NCBI RefSeq assembly: GCF_001279725.1
Contig: NZ_LGDE01000393.1
Span: forward strand, 1-56,968
Length of the DNA stretch: 56,968 nt
Direction: 5' to 3'
Origin: Streptomyces sp. WM4235
Lineage (GTDB): Bacteria > Actinomycetota > Actinomycetes > Streptomycetales > Streptomycetaceae
Shown: piece after piece, positions 34,191 to 42,649 of the stretch
Position numbering within the stretch: position 1 is the stretch's first letter
Layout of the letters: every line of letters starts with the position of its first letter
Translations under genes and position numbers: made by a program
Notes under the pieces: model-generated
What the model saw: only the letters and a program-made list of their open reading frames with translations
The model's database searches: none
Told to the model about the DNA's origin: nothing

Positions 34191-34400
34191 ACCGCCCATC
34201 TCTTGGCTGGACCTGGAAACCGCGCGGGTCCGGAGCCTTGCGCACGATCGCGAGCTCGCGGCCGAGGACCGTACTTGTCCACTCCACGAGGCGGCTGTCG
34301 GCGGCCAGTTGGAAATCCCCAGTGGCGGCCACTTGATGGGGAGGAATCTGGCCGCCGACGGTCACTCCGCGTTGCCGTATGTTTCGTCGTTCTTGATCGG
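34180..34400 (-). pseudogene. orphan coding-like frame
   Basis: A minus-strand frame reads VTVGGQIPPHQVAATGDFQLAADSRLVEWTSTVLGRELAIVRKAPDPRG before stopping at 34180. It looks like the end of a small protein, but upstream it turns into low-quality sequence across the MerR promoter. Not identified; a decayed gene abutting the transposase fragment is the simplest reading. Confidence 0.3.
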
Positions 34401-34510
34401 TTCCCGCGGCAGCCAGGGCCCGGCTCTGGTGGAACCTGGATGGTGTTGTTGCACCTTCCGTAGCGGCATGTGGTGTGGTCGAGGCACCACAGCACGAAAG
34501 GCTCCGTCTC

Positions 34511-35353
34511 ATGTACCCCTCCATCACGCCTCCCCGCCAGGTCAAGATCGGTGATGCGGCCGCGTTCGCCGGGACCACTCCACGTGCCATCCGCCACTAC
34601 CACGAAATCGGCCTGCTGCCGGAGCCGGAGCGAGGTGGAGACGGCCGCCGCCGCTACGGCTACGACGACATGATCCGCCTGCTGTGGATCCGCAAGATGG
34701 CAGCGGTCGGCATCAGCCTGGACGATATGCGGGCCGCCTTCGACGAAGCCCGGGACATCGAGGAGATCCTGAGCAGGCTGGAGGAAACGTTGGCGGCGCG
34801 GGAGGCCGAAATCGAGCGTCAGCGCGCGGCTGTCCACCGCCTGCAGGCGGTGGGCAACCCGCTGGGGCTGCTCTCCGAACTGGTCACGGACCGGCTCAGC
34901 CACCTGCCCCCGGGGGCACTGCGCCCCTCCGACCTCGACGCCCTGCTGGTCACGGAACGGGTCTTCGGCCCGCTGGGCGCCGCCATCCAAGCCAGCGTGT
35001 TCATCGTGCTGGCCACCCACCCCGACCTGAGGGCCGAGGACGACCGTCTCGATGCCGCCGAGGCCGCTCTCGACAACGGCGTCGATACCCACGACCCACG
35101 CGTCGAAGAACTCGCCGTACAGCGATGCGCCCAACAAGGGGCCCTGGAGCAGGCCATCGAGGCGGCTGGGCTGGAGGCGGCAGAGGAGAAGCTCTTCGAG
35201 ATCTACGACGCCGACCTGAAAGGGGAGGAGGACACACAGACGAGCCCCTACGAAGCGATCACCAAAATGCCCTACGACTTCTCTCCCGCCCGGATGCGCT
35301 GTATGGAACTCACGGCACAACTCCTCGCAGATGCCCACTCCGCAGACCACTGA
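34511..35353 (+). CDS. MerR-family transcriptional regulator
   Basis: 280 aa from ATG 34511, with AAAGG upstream; a longer frame from 34475 is less likely. The N-terminal winged HTH is PRQVKIGDAAAFAGTTPRAIRHYHEIGLLPEPERGGDGRRRYGYDDMIRLLWIRKMAAVGISLDDM, the MerR signature. A coiled-coil dimerisation helix follows (LSRLEETLAAREAEIERQRAAVHRLQ). The 150-residue C-terminal domain is larger than in simple MerR proteins and is likely the effector domain. No obvious target gene is adjacent. Confidence 0.9.
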   Translation: MYPSITPPRQVKIGDAAAFAGTTPRAIRHYHEIGLLPEPERGGDGRRRYGYDDMIRLLWIRKMAAVGISLDDMRAAFDEARDIEEILSRLEETLAAREAEIERQRAAVHRLQAVGNPLGLLSELVTDRLSHLPPGALRPSDLDALLVTERVFGPLGAAIQASVFIVLATHPDLRAEDDRLDAAEAALDNGVDTHDPRVEELAVQRCAQQGALEQAIEAAGLEAAEEKLFEIYDADLKGEEDTQTSPYEAITKMPYDFSPARMRCMELTAQLLADAHSADH

Positions 35354-35535
35354 TCGCCTGTGCCCGGCACCGATGTGACCCGACAGCCGATCGCGTCCAT
35401 CCGCATACGGCTGGTCGCATCAGACGTCGAGCCCGGGCCGTAGCAAAGAGTGACATCACAACTGGCCGTACGTGGGGATTCCGAACTGGCCGCTGACACC
35501 GATCCCCCTATGCATCACCCATCACATGCCCTGCG

Positions 35536-36684
35536 TCAGAAGCCGACGGTTTCCCCCAACTCGCGGCCGATTCCCGACGTGATGAATTCCGTCAGGTCAT
35601 AGGCGGAGAGGTGCATGATGCCGGATTCCGCGCCCGGGTGAATCCTGGCGGCGTACTCGTCCAGAATCTCCGCCAGGATTTCTGCTCGGACGGCAGATAT
35701 GGCGACTTTCTCCAACTCTCCCTTCTCGCGATAGAAGCGGCGCTGGCCGGCACGTGGAGCACTCGGCTTCAGCCCCGCCGCCACGCTCAGCTCGAAACTG
35801 TTGGCCTCGGCTGCGATCAACGTGGGAACCGGCCGGCCCTCGGGCCAGTCCACCCCCGAGACCGTGTGTACGCGCGGATCGATCAGCTCGTGACTCTCCC
35901 GCCAGAACACGCCCGACCTCCCGGCCAGAAGATCCTGAAGGACTTGAGCGGCTTTCGACGCAGCAGGTTCCACCGAGTAATCCCCGGATTCCCGAATGTC
36001 CTTCAGGGTGGGCATGTTCTCCGACGCGTGCCAGGCCGCCCGGGCCAGTGCCTCGTACCGCACCTGCAAGTCGTCCACATCGGACGGCCGGTGGGAGACG
36101 CGCGCCACGCTCACCGCATCGGCAGGGTGCGGAGTCGGCACGCTCGTTCCCAGCGCCTCCCGCAGTCCGTCGGCGGCCTCGTGCACCATCCGGCTGAGCT
36201 CTGCCGTGTCCCCGGCGATCGTCACCGGGGGCCGCCCCGGCGCCAGCCGGTAGGCCAAGTCCCAGAGCGGGGCGGTCAGCGTCAGCATGTGGTTCTCCGG
36301 AACGACCACCGCCCGCCCCGGCACCAGGTAGTCGTCCGGATACGGCTCCATCCGCGGCTCGTAGGGACCGGGATCGCCGGCCATCCGGGCCTTCCACTCC
36401 CCGACCGCCTCCGGAAACGTGACTGGCCGGTCAATCGGGCCCGCGGCCCGACGCGAGATCAGATGACGTGCCGGATCGGATGGTTCACCCTCGCGCGGCT
36501 CAAGCCCGTGCTCGGAGACACTCAGTGCCGCCTCCAACTCCCGCCACGCCTGCCGACGCTCCTCTGGCCAGCCTCCGCCCAGGCTGTCCAGGCGCCACAG
36601 GCGGTTCTGTTGCACCCACATCATCCGGGAAGCCGCCGAATACACGGCGTCGTACGCGTCGGCAAGCTTCGTCTGGCAGCTCAT
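35536..36684 (-). CDS. hypothetical cytoplasmic protein
   Basis: 382 aa from ATG 36684, with GGAG six bases upstream; the frame also has an ATG at 36699. Largely helical. Distinct segments are KLADAYDAVYSAASRMMWVQQNRLWRLDSLGGGW, LTAPLWDLAYRLAPGRPPVTIAGDTAELSRM and QVRYEALARAAWHASENMPTLKD. No signal peptide, membrane segment or catalytic motif recognised. Codon bias and length show it is a real gene. It is monocistronic in this layout. Confidence 0.6.
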   Translation of the reverse strand: MSCQTKLADAYDAVYSAASRMMWVQQNRLWRLDSLGGGWPEERRQAWRELEAALSVSEHGLEPREGEPSDPARHLISRRAAGPIDRPVTFPEAVGEWKARMAGDPGPYEPRMEPYPDDYLVPGRAVVVPENHMLTLTAPLWDLAYRLAPGRPPVTIAGDTAELSRMVHEAADGLREALGTSVPTPHPADAVSVARVSHRPSDVDDLQVRYEALARAAWHASENMPTLKDIRESGDYSVEPAASKAAQVLQDLLAGRSGVFWRESHELIDPRVHTVSGVDWPEGRPVPTLIAAEANSFELSVAAGLKPSAPRAGQRRFYREKGELEKVAISAVRAEILAEILDEYAARIHPGAESGIMHLSAYDLTEFITSGIGRELGETVGF

Positions 36685-37135
36685 CGGGCTCTCCTTCACA
36701 ACTGATCAACTCGCCAACGTTCTCACATTGCGCTGACCAATCGTCATGCGATTGCTGATCGACTCCCGGCTCCGCCCTGAGGGCCCGTGTGATGCCGTAA
36801 TCAGTTCCCGGGGTTTGTCCTCCTTGTGGGCTGGGCGCGGTAGGACCGTGGTCTTGTCGCTGGTCCCCATGGACCCCATGACGGTCCGAGCCCACCACGA
36901 CACGGCAGGCATGCGCGTCAGCAAGCACCTCATGAACGCCCTGGAGGACCGACGCCCTGGCGAGCGGCGCGGCCGACCAGAAGGTGCTGCCGGCCAAGGC
37001 GCGCACGCACCTGCCGGACACCATCGATACCGCCGGCTGACCTCCCCGCTCTGAAAGCCCTCCGTGCCGCCCCGACCCTGGATCGCCGGGGCCGGGGCGG
37101 TCTCGGTGGCCCCTCACTGGTGAGATCCTGAACGG
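36685..37135. other. intergenic region with possible decayed gene
   Basis: About 450 bases. On the plus strand near 36888-36960, TVRAHHDTAGMRVSKHLMNALED looks like a fragment of a real protein, followed by a frame collapse. The family is not recognised. The rest is low-information. The last 100 bases should carry the promoter of the gene at 37136. Confidence 0.35.
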
Positions 37136-37924
37136 ATGAACGAGACATCCGCTGCTCTGGCGACCGCTCGGTGGCCGCTGACCGCGGCTGGGGAGACTGA
37201 TTGGCTGCGGGAGCTGGCCGACGATGACGGGCTCACCGGCTTCATGCCGCCGGCACTGCCCGACGCCGCCTGGGTGCTTCACTCCATGTATGAACACGAG
37301 CTCGGTCCCACCGACATGTCCTACGTCGCGTATCAACGAGCCGTGCTGAATGGCGGCGGGCCCGAGATCATCCCGGGCCTCGACCCCGCGGACGTGTTCG
37401 AGGGGACGCCGGGCGAGCCCCGCGGCCCCCGTTGGCGCCGACTGCGCTGGGCGGAGCTCTCGCGGCGGACCGGTGATCCGGTTGCGCCAGAGGGTCGGCT
37501 GCCCTGCTACCGCTCATTCCCCTCGCTCCGGGAGCCGAGCGGCTGGCCGGTCGGCATCACCGGCCCGTCCGAGGGCAGCCTGGACCGGTCCGACTGGAAC
37601 CGCCTGGTCGATATCCTCACCGAGCACAGCCCGCGGGGTGCTGCGACCCGCTGCCTGGCCTACTACAACCCGCTGTTGCAGAGGGCTGAGGACTTCGACA
37701 ACCTGCACGTCCGGGCCGGCACGCTCGCGGATGCCAAGGCGTTGTACGACCACCCGGAGGAGGACGGTTGGACCCCGTCCAACCTCTGGGCTCAGGACCG
37801 GTCCTGGGTCCTCTGCACTGACTACGACCTCTGGGCCACCAAAGTGGCGGGCCCTGCCCCGCTCGTCGAGGCGCTCCTGAACGACACGGAAATCGAGGCC
37901 CTCCGACTGCCCTGGGCCCTCTGA
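37136..37924 (+). CDS. hypothetical protein
   Basis: 262 aa from ATG 37136. It has a mixed alpha/beta look: PDAAWVLHSMYEHELGPTDMSYVAYQRAVL, SRRTGDPVAPEGRLPCYRSFPSLREPSGWPVGI, LVDILTEHSP and a C-terminal WAQDRSWVLCTDYDLWATKVAG. Such Trp-rich cytoplasmic proteins are widespread in Streptomyces, often near toxin or immunity genes, but I cannot name a family. No export signal. Confidence 0.65.
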   Translation: MNETSAALATARWPLTAAGETDWLRELADDDGLTGFMPPALPDAAWVLHSMYEHELGPTDMSYVAYQRAVLNGGGPEIIPGLDPADVFEGTPGEPRGPRWRRLRWAELSRRTGDPVAPEGRLPCYRSFPSLREPSGWPVGITGPSEGSLDRSDWNRLVDILTEHSPRGAATRCLAYYNPLLQRAEDFDNLHVRAGTLADAKALYDHPEEDGWTPSNLWAQDRSWVLCTDYDLWATKVAGPAPLVEALLNDTEIEALRLPWAL

Positions 37925-37969
37925 TCCCGACCGCCAGGGGCCTGGAAGCGACCAGCTGAGGCCGAGAGG

Positions 37970-38250
37970 TCACATGAAGCGCACAGGCGCATGGGCGCGC
38001 CATGCCGAGGTGAGACTGGGGTGGGGCGGTTCGGTGGTGAATGTGCGGTGGTCGCGGATGAGAGCCCATAGGACGTCGAGACGGGGGCGCGCCAAAGCCA
38101 GGATCGCCTGCTTGTGGCTCTTGCCTTCGTTTCTCTTGCGGTCGTGGAAGGTCTTCGAGGTGGGGCAGAAGCGGGCGGTGACCTGGGCGGAGAGATGGAA
38201 GACGCGCAGGAACCGACGGTGGTAGCGGTGTGGTCGGCGCATGTTGAGTG
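37970..38250 (-). pseudogene. IS110-family transposase C-terminal remnant
   Basis: The minus-strand frame RRPHRYHRRFLRVFHLSAQV, then TSKTFHDRKRNEGKSHKQAILALARPRLDVLWALIRDHRTF, is the closing part of IS110-type transposases (xFYDRKRAEGKxHxxAxLALARRRxxVLWA). The DEDD catalytic N-terminal half and the Ser-containing centre are absent. Confidence 0.75.
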
Positions 38251-38341
38251 GCGGTGTCGTCGCGGGGCACCGGGCGGCCAATCAGTCAAAAGCTACAACC
38301 ACGGCGGTGGAACCTGGCCGGGCATGTTGGACATGTTGGAA

Positions 38342-39193
38342 CTACTGGAGACGGATCGCAGTCCGGACGATGTCGGCGACGGCTCTGGACCGACTGTGCG
38401 GTGGCCAGGCGATCACGGTGGTGACTTTCGGCGCGTCCAGCACGGGCACGGCGGCGAGGTCACCGTGCAGTTGGGCTCGGCACGACTCCGGTGAGACCGC
38501 GCAAGCACGGCCGAGCGCGACGAGCTGCAACAATTGCGCGTGGTCGCGGACCTGCGGGCCGGTGCCGGGCGGGTAGGTGCCGTCGGGGTTGGGCCAGCGT
38601 GGCAGGGGCAGGCCTGGCAGCCCCGTGATGTCAGCCATGTGCACGTGGGCGCGGACGGTGAGCGGATGCCCGGCCGGCAGGACCACCACCTGGCCCTCCG
38701 TGCCGAGCTCTTCGGTGTCGAACCCGGCCGTCGAGTCGAACGGCCGGTGCAGCAGCGCCACGTCGGCCCGGCCCTCGCGCAGAAGTCGTTCCTGCTCGGC
38801 CGGGCCGCACAGGATGACGTCGACGGGGACCGCGCCGGGTTCGGCGGCGTACGCGTCGAGCAGTTTCGCCAGCAGTTCTCTGGATGCGCTGGCCTTCGTG
38901 ACCAGGACCAGGCCAGGCCGGCCGGCTGGGGAAAGGCCTGCGCGGCGGGTCCGGCGCTCAGCGGCGTCGACCGCGTCGAGGGCGGCCCGGCCCTCGGCCA
39001 GCAGCACCGAGCCGGCCTCGGTCAGCGTGACGGTGCGGCTGGTCCTCTCCAGCAGAGCTGCCCCGAGCCGGCGTTCGAGCTGCTGGATCGCCCGTGACAG
39101 AGGCGGTTGTGCGATCCCGAGCCGGTGCGCGGCGCGCCCGAAGTGCAGCTCTTCAGCGACAGCGACGAAATATCGCAGTTCCCGGGTCTCCAT
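38342..39193 (-). CDS. LysR-family transcriptional regulator
   Basis: 283 aa. The N-terminal HTH METRELRYFVAVAEELHFGRAAHRLGIAQPPLSRAIQQLERRLGAALLERTSRTVTLTEAG is classical LysR. The C-terminal two subdomains bind the co-inducer (GLVLVTKASASRELLAKLLDAYA, VVVLPAGHPL). It is divergent from an SDR gene with 95 bases between, containing an ATACC-N5-GGTAT site. It probably controls that gene. Confidence 0.93.
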   Translation of the reverse strand: METRELRYFVAVAEELHFGRAAHRLGIAQPPLSRAIQQLERRLGAALLERTSRTVTLTEAGSVLLAEGRAALDAVDAAERRTRRAGLSPAGRPGLVLVTKASASRELLAKLLDAYAAEPGAVPVDVILCGPAEQERLLREGRADVALLHRPFDSTAGFDTEELGTEGQVVVLPAGHPLTVRAHVHMADITGLPGLPLPRWPNPDGTYPPGTGPQVRDHAQLLQLVALGRACAVSPESCRAQLHGDLAAVPVLDAPKVTTVIAWPPHSRSRAVADIVRTAIRLQ

Positions 39194-39215
39194 GCCGCCA
39201 CGGTACTCCGGATCA

Positions 39216-39230
39216 ATACCCTGAAGGTAT
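39216..39230. promoter_or_regulatory. LysR-type box (T-N11-A)
   Basis: ATACC-CTGAA-GGTAT is a 15-bp interrupted palindrome fitting the T-N11-A rule for LysR sites. It is 23 bases from the LysR start and 59 bases from the SDR start. Confidence 0.7.
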
Positions 39231-39288
39231 CGCTGCCTACCCGATCGGTCTTGGACCTTCGCCGCGGTCGGAGAGCAGGATGGTCCCC

Positions 39289-40020
39289 ATGAGCGAACGA
39301 ACGATTGCGCTGGTCACCGGCGCGAACAAGGGAATCGGCTACGAGATCGCCGCGGGGCTGGGCGCCCTCGGCTGGAGGGTCGGAGTCGGCGCCCGCGACG
39401 ATCAGCGCCGTATGGCCGCGGTGGAGAGACTGCGCGCCGCCGGCGTCGACGCGTTCGGCGTACCACTGGACGTGACCGACGACGCGAGCGCGACCTCCGC
39501 CGCACGGCTGATCGAGGAACAGGCCGGGCGCCTCGATGTGCTCGTCAACAACGCCGGCATCGCCGGCGGCATGCCGCAGGAACCCACCCGGGTCGATCTC
39601 GCCACCATCCGGACGGTCGTGGAGACCAACGTGATCGGCGTCATCCGCGTCACCAACGCCATGATGCCGCTGCTGCGTCGCTCTGGCTCACCGCGGATCG
39701 TGAACATGTCCAGCAGTGTCGGCTCCCTCACGCGGCAGTCAGGAACCGCTGCTGAGCAGACGACGGGTCCGATCGCCGTGGCGTACGCGCCGTCGAAGAC
39801 GTTCCTGAACGCCGTCACCCTCCAGTACGCCCGGGAGCTGAGCGGCACGAACATCCTGATCAACGCCGGCTGCCCCGGCTACGTCGCGACCGACCTCAAC
39901 AGCTTCCACGGCGTGCGCACCCCCGAACAGGGCGCGGCGATCGCCATCAAACTGGCGACCCTGCCGGACGACGGCCCGACCGGCAAGTTCTTCAACGACG
40001 CCGGCGTAGTCCCCTGGTGA
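39289..40020 (+). CDS. SDR-family NAD(P)-dependent oxidoreductase
   Basis: 243 aa from ATG 39289, with GGAG upstream. The Rossmann features are IALVTGANKGIG, NNAGIAG, IVNMSSSVGSL with the catalytic Ser, and VAYAPSKTFLNAVT with Tyr and Lys. The INAGCPGYVATDLNSF loop and the TPEQGAAIAIKLATLPDDGPTGKFFND tail match carbonyl-reductase-like SDRs that often prefer NADPH. It is controlled, by position, by the divergent LysR protein. Confidence 0.93.
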   Translation: MSERTIALVTGANKGIGYEIAAGLGALGWRVGVGARDDQRRMAAVERLRAAGVDAFGVPLDVTDDASATSAARLIEEQAGRLDVLVNNAGIAGGMPQEPTRVDLATIRTVVETNVIGVIRVTNAMMPLLRRSGSPRIVNMSSSVGSLTRQSGTAAEQTTGPIAVAYAPSKTFLNAVTLQYARELSGTNILINAGCPGYVATDLNSFHGVRTPEQGAAIAIKLATLPDDGPTGKFFNDAGVVPW

Positions 40021-40496
40021 TGTGCACGGCCGCCGTCATCAGCCGCCGGATGAGGCGGCTTCGTCCGCGCGTCTCGAACCGGTGTATCGACGCGGGTTCC
40101 ACCATGAATGGCAATGCACCGCAGGTTGCAAGCAGTGTGACCATGTGGTTCCAACAAGCGTGACCTGCGGGGTCCGAATCGCAAGTTCACCACACCCTCC
40201 TGGTTCCAACTACCGCGTCCGGTCACACATCATGCTCGGATGGCCCACGACAAAGTTGAGCGGCTCCTTGGGTGGGTGTGGCCGGAGTGGGTCACTGCCC
40301 CCTTGAACGACGGCGTTGAGGTGTTCGCTCTGCCGCAGCGGTTGACCCGGGCGCCGGCCAACGCGAGCTCCGCCGAGCTGGAACCGTGCGGGAAGGCGAC
40401 CGGACCGGCGCCGGTCACTCCGGCCGGCTTCCCAGGCTCAGCGTCGCGGCCGGTCCGCCGGCGCACGCCTGGCAGCCGGGCGTCCGCGGACCGGCG
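40021..40496. other. intergenic region, no gene recognised
   Basis: About 475 bases between the SDR stop and the CDP-diacylglycerol-pyrophosphatase-like stop. Frames on both strands lack codon bias and known motifs. No tRNA fold, perfect long hairpin or tandem repeat was seen. It may contain decayed mobile DNA. Confidence 0.4.
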
Positions 40497-41411
40497 TCAG
40501 TACACGAGCAGACGGTCGCAGGTGGTGGTGCCGCTGGGGAGTGAGGCGTCGCTGTTGAGGACGTAGAAGGCGCCGTCGAAGCCGGTCGGGGTCATCCTCG
40601 GCACGACTACCAAGGTCTGGCCCGCCATCTGGAGCCCGAACCGCCGCACCACGTTCGTGTCCAGCAGGGCGAACAGGTTTGCCGTCAACGCCGGGAGTCG
40701 CAGGATCCGGTAGGTGCGGTCCCCTTGCGTTCCCGTCACCAGCGACTGGTACTGGGTGTCCCCCCATTGCGACGGGTTTGTCGTGACCCGCCCCGCCGCG
40801 TCCAGGGCTTGCAGCCGCAGCTGCGTGCTGTCTCGGACGCCGGCCATGTGGATGTGCAGCTGGTCGAGCCGCCGGGCGGCCTGCGAGTTGATGCCCAGCC
40901 CGATGTAGCGGTACTGCACGGGCACGTCGCCGCCCCTGCGGGCGTTCTCCCAGGCCTCGTGCCAGTAGTTCGCGACGTTGGGCGTCAGCAGGAACGGGCA
41001 CTCGATGCCCGTGATCCGGCAAGCCGGGACGGTCAGGTAGTTGTGCGTCGACACGGGCTCGCCGTGCAGCACCACGTAGTTGGGGGTGGTCTTGAGGCAG
41101 TCCGCCTTGTGCCCGCTGGGCGGGACGATCCCCTGCGTGCAGTACTGCACGTCCTGCCACAGCGGGTCGGTGTCCGCGGGACTGCCGCACAGGGACTGCA
41201 TCTGGGCCGGGGGGCACGGGCTCGGGCCGCCGGGAGGCGGCGGATCCGTCGGGCAGGGGCAGCACGACGAACCGCCGGAGCCGGGCGGCGGACACGCCGC
41301 CGCGGACGCGCTGCCGCCCGCCCCGGCCAGCAGGGCACCCGCACCCAGGACACCGGAAAGCGCCACAAACTGACGCCGGGGCATGCCGTTCGGCGTGACG
41401 GTCGCATTCAT
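40497..41411 (-). CDS. Tat-exported CDP-diacylglycerol diphosphatase-like protein
   Basis: 304 aa from ATG 41411, with GGAG upstream; the frame runs on to 41525 without a better start. The leader PRRQFVALSGVLGAGALLAGAGG is twin-arginine type. A Pro/Cys-rich linker (CCPCPTDPPPPGGPSPCPP) precedes the Cdh domain: LWQDVQYCTQGI, NYVVLHG, YLTVPACRITGIECP, ANYWHEAWENAR, GLGINSQAARRLDQLHIHMAGV. The HxHM segment is the HIT-like active site. In enterobacteria the enzyme cleaves CDP-diacylglycerol to phosphatidate and CMP at the inner membrane. An exported, linker-bearing form is a notable variant. Confidence 0.85.
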   Translation of the reverse strand: MNATVTPNGMPRRQFVALSGVLGAGALLAGAGGSASAAACPPPGSGGSSCCPCPTDPPPPGGPSPCPPAQMQSLCGSPADTDPLWQDVQYCTQGIVPPSGHKADCLKTTPNYVVLHGEPVSTHNYLTVPACRITGIECPFLLTPNVANYWHEAWENARRGGDVPVQYRYIGLGINSQAARRLDQLHIHMAGVRDSTQLRLQALDAAGRVTTNPSQWGDTQYQSLVTGTQGDRTYRILRLPALTANLFALLDTNVVRRFGLQMAGQTLVVVPRMTPTGFDGAFYVLNSDASLPSGTTTCDRLLVY

Positions 41412-41575
41412 GCAAGGACTCCGATGGTCGACGACCTCTGCTTCGACCGACCAACCTAGGCGCGGGACCGCCCACCTCCCGGGAAGGTGCGGGCGGAACG
41501 CCCAGAATTGCGCCGGAAGGCCCAACGAAGCCGGCCCACGGCGTCACGCGTGAGGCGCGGGAACCGCGTGCCGCC

Positions 41576-42619
41576 TCACTGTATGAGCTCGATGTGAGGA
41601 TGGTTGGCGGCTACCGGGCAGGTGTGAAGTTGGAGGTCATAGCCACGGGCGACTTCGAGCCCGGTGAAGTTCCCCGGAGGGGTGCCGGGGAGTTGTCGCG
41701 GGGGATCCGCCTGGTCCTCCTCGGGGATCCAGCTCTCGCCGTCGGCGGCCCATTCTGTGGTGGCGATGGTGAGCAGCGGCTTCGCCTCGGCGCCACACAC
41801 GGAGCATGCCCGCGGGACGGGATCAGTGAGGCCCCAGCGGGTCCAGCCACCGATCTTCCAACCGGGTGCCAGCGACAGCACGTCCGTGTAGAACTCCTCC
41901 GGGGCGACCTCGTAGGAGTTGTCCACTGCCGCTCCGGCCGCCTGCCACCTGCTCCAGTCCTCCAGTTGCTGTTGGAGTTCCTCACTCAGCTCCATGTGGT
42001 TCGGGTATTCGGTGACCTGCTCCGGCGTGAGCAGACACGGCTCCGGAACGTAGGCGGAGAATTGGACGGCAGGCGGCTCGGGAGGTGCCTCGAGCACGTC
42101 CGCCACGGTCGCTTCGGTCCGCCAGAACAGTGCGGTCCTGGGGTGTGCCGGGTGGTCGAAGGGACACCAGAGAACTTGAAGCAGGTCGGCCTCGGACTGC
42201 CCGGGCGGGCGCAGCGACGGGACGTCACGCACGTACAGCTGAGCGACGGGCAGCATGGCGATCGGTCCGTCGGGCCAGGGGCGGCCTGCGTTGATTCGCT
42301 CCTCGATCGCCAGTTCCTCAGGCGTGTATCGGGTGACCGGGGGATCACCGCCTGGTCGGTTCGCCACCAGTGCCCGGATGCGCCGCCGCTCCCTCACGTC
42401 CTGCGGGGAGAGAATCTCGTTTCCGCCCCATTTGTGCGGTCCCTCGCAGTGCGGCCACGGTTCGTCGGCGGGCCAGAGGAGCGGCCCGCCGACGGAACTG
42501 TCGTGCGGTGTGGGCGATCCGGGGCGGGGGTGCAGCCGGGTCGCCGTGCGTTCGAGCGGGGCCAGCTGGGGGAAGAGCTCCGCGACTTCGAGAGGCCGCG
42601 GTGGTGTGGTTCGACTCAT
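41576..42619 (-). CDS. DUF1963-family protein, possible immunity protein
   Basis: 347 aa, cytoplasmic. The C-terminal region GWKIGGWTRWGLTDPVPRACSVCGAEAKPLLTIATTEWAADGESWIP with GLEVARGYDLQLHTC, and an N-terminal GGPLLWPADEPWPHC, fit the YwqG/DUF1963 fold. A CxxC pair (CSVC) may bind metal. It starts 30 bases after the stop of the secreted nuclease gene on the same strand. Because such proteins often follow toxin genes in Streptomyces, an immunity role is possible (inference only). Confidence 0.75.
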   Translation of the reverse strand: MSRTTPPRPLEVAELFPQLAPLERTATRLHPRPGSPTPHDSSVGGPLLWPADEPWPHCEGPHKWGGNEILSPQDVRERRRIRALVANRPGGDPPVTRYTPEELAIEERINAGRPWPDGPIAMLPVAQLYVRDVPSLRPPGQSEADLLQVLWCPFDHPAHPRTALFWRTEATVADVLEAPPEPPAVQFSAYVPEPCLLTPEQVTEYPNHMELSEELQQQLEDWSRWQAAGAAVDNSYEVAPEEFYTDVLSLAPGWKIGGWTRWGLTDPVPRACSVCGAEAKPLLTIATTEWAADGESWIPEEDQADPPRQLPGTPPGNFTGLEVARGYDLQLHTCPVAANHPHIELIQ

Positions 42620-42649
42620 ACTGGCCCCTAGGGTGCTAATGGGTTGTCA

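Noticed and set aside
40060..40210. Possible RNA gene between the SDR and CDP-diacylglycerol pyrophosphatase-like genes
   Set aside because: Repeated GGTTCCA-like words caught the eye, but no cloverleaf, paired arms or CCA end could be built.
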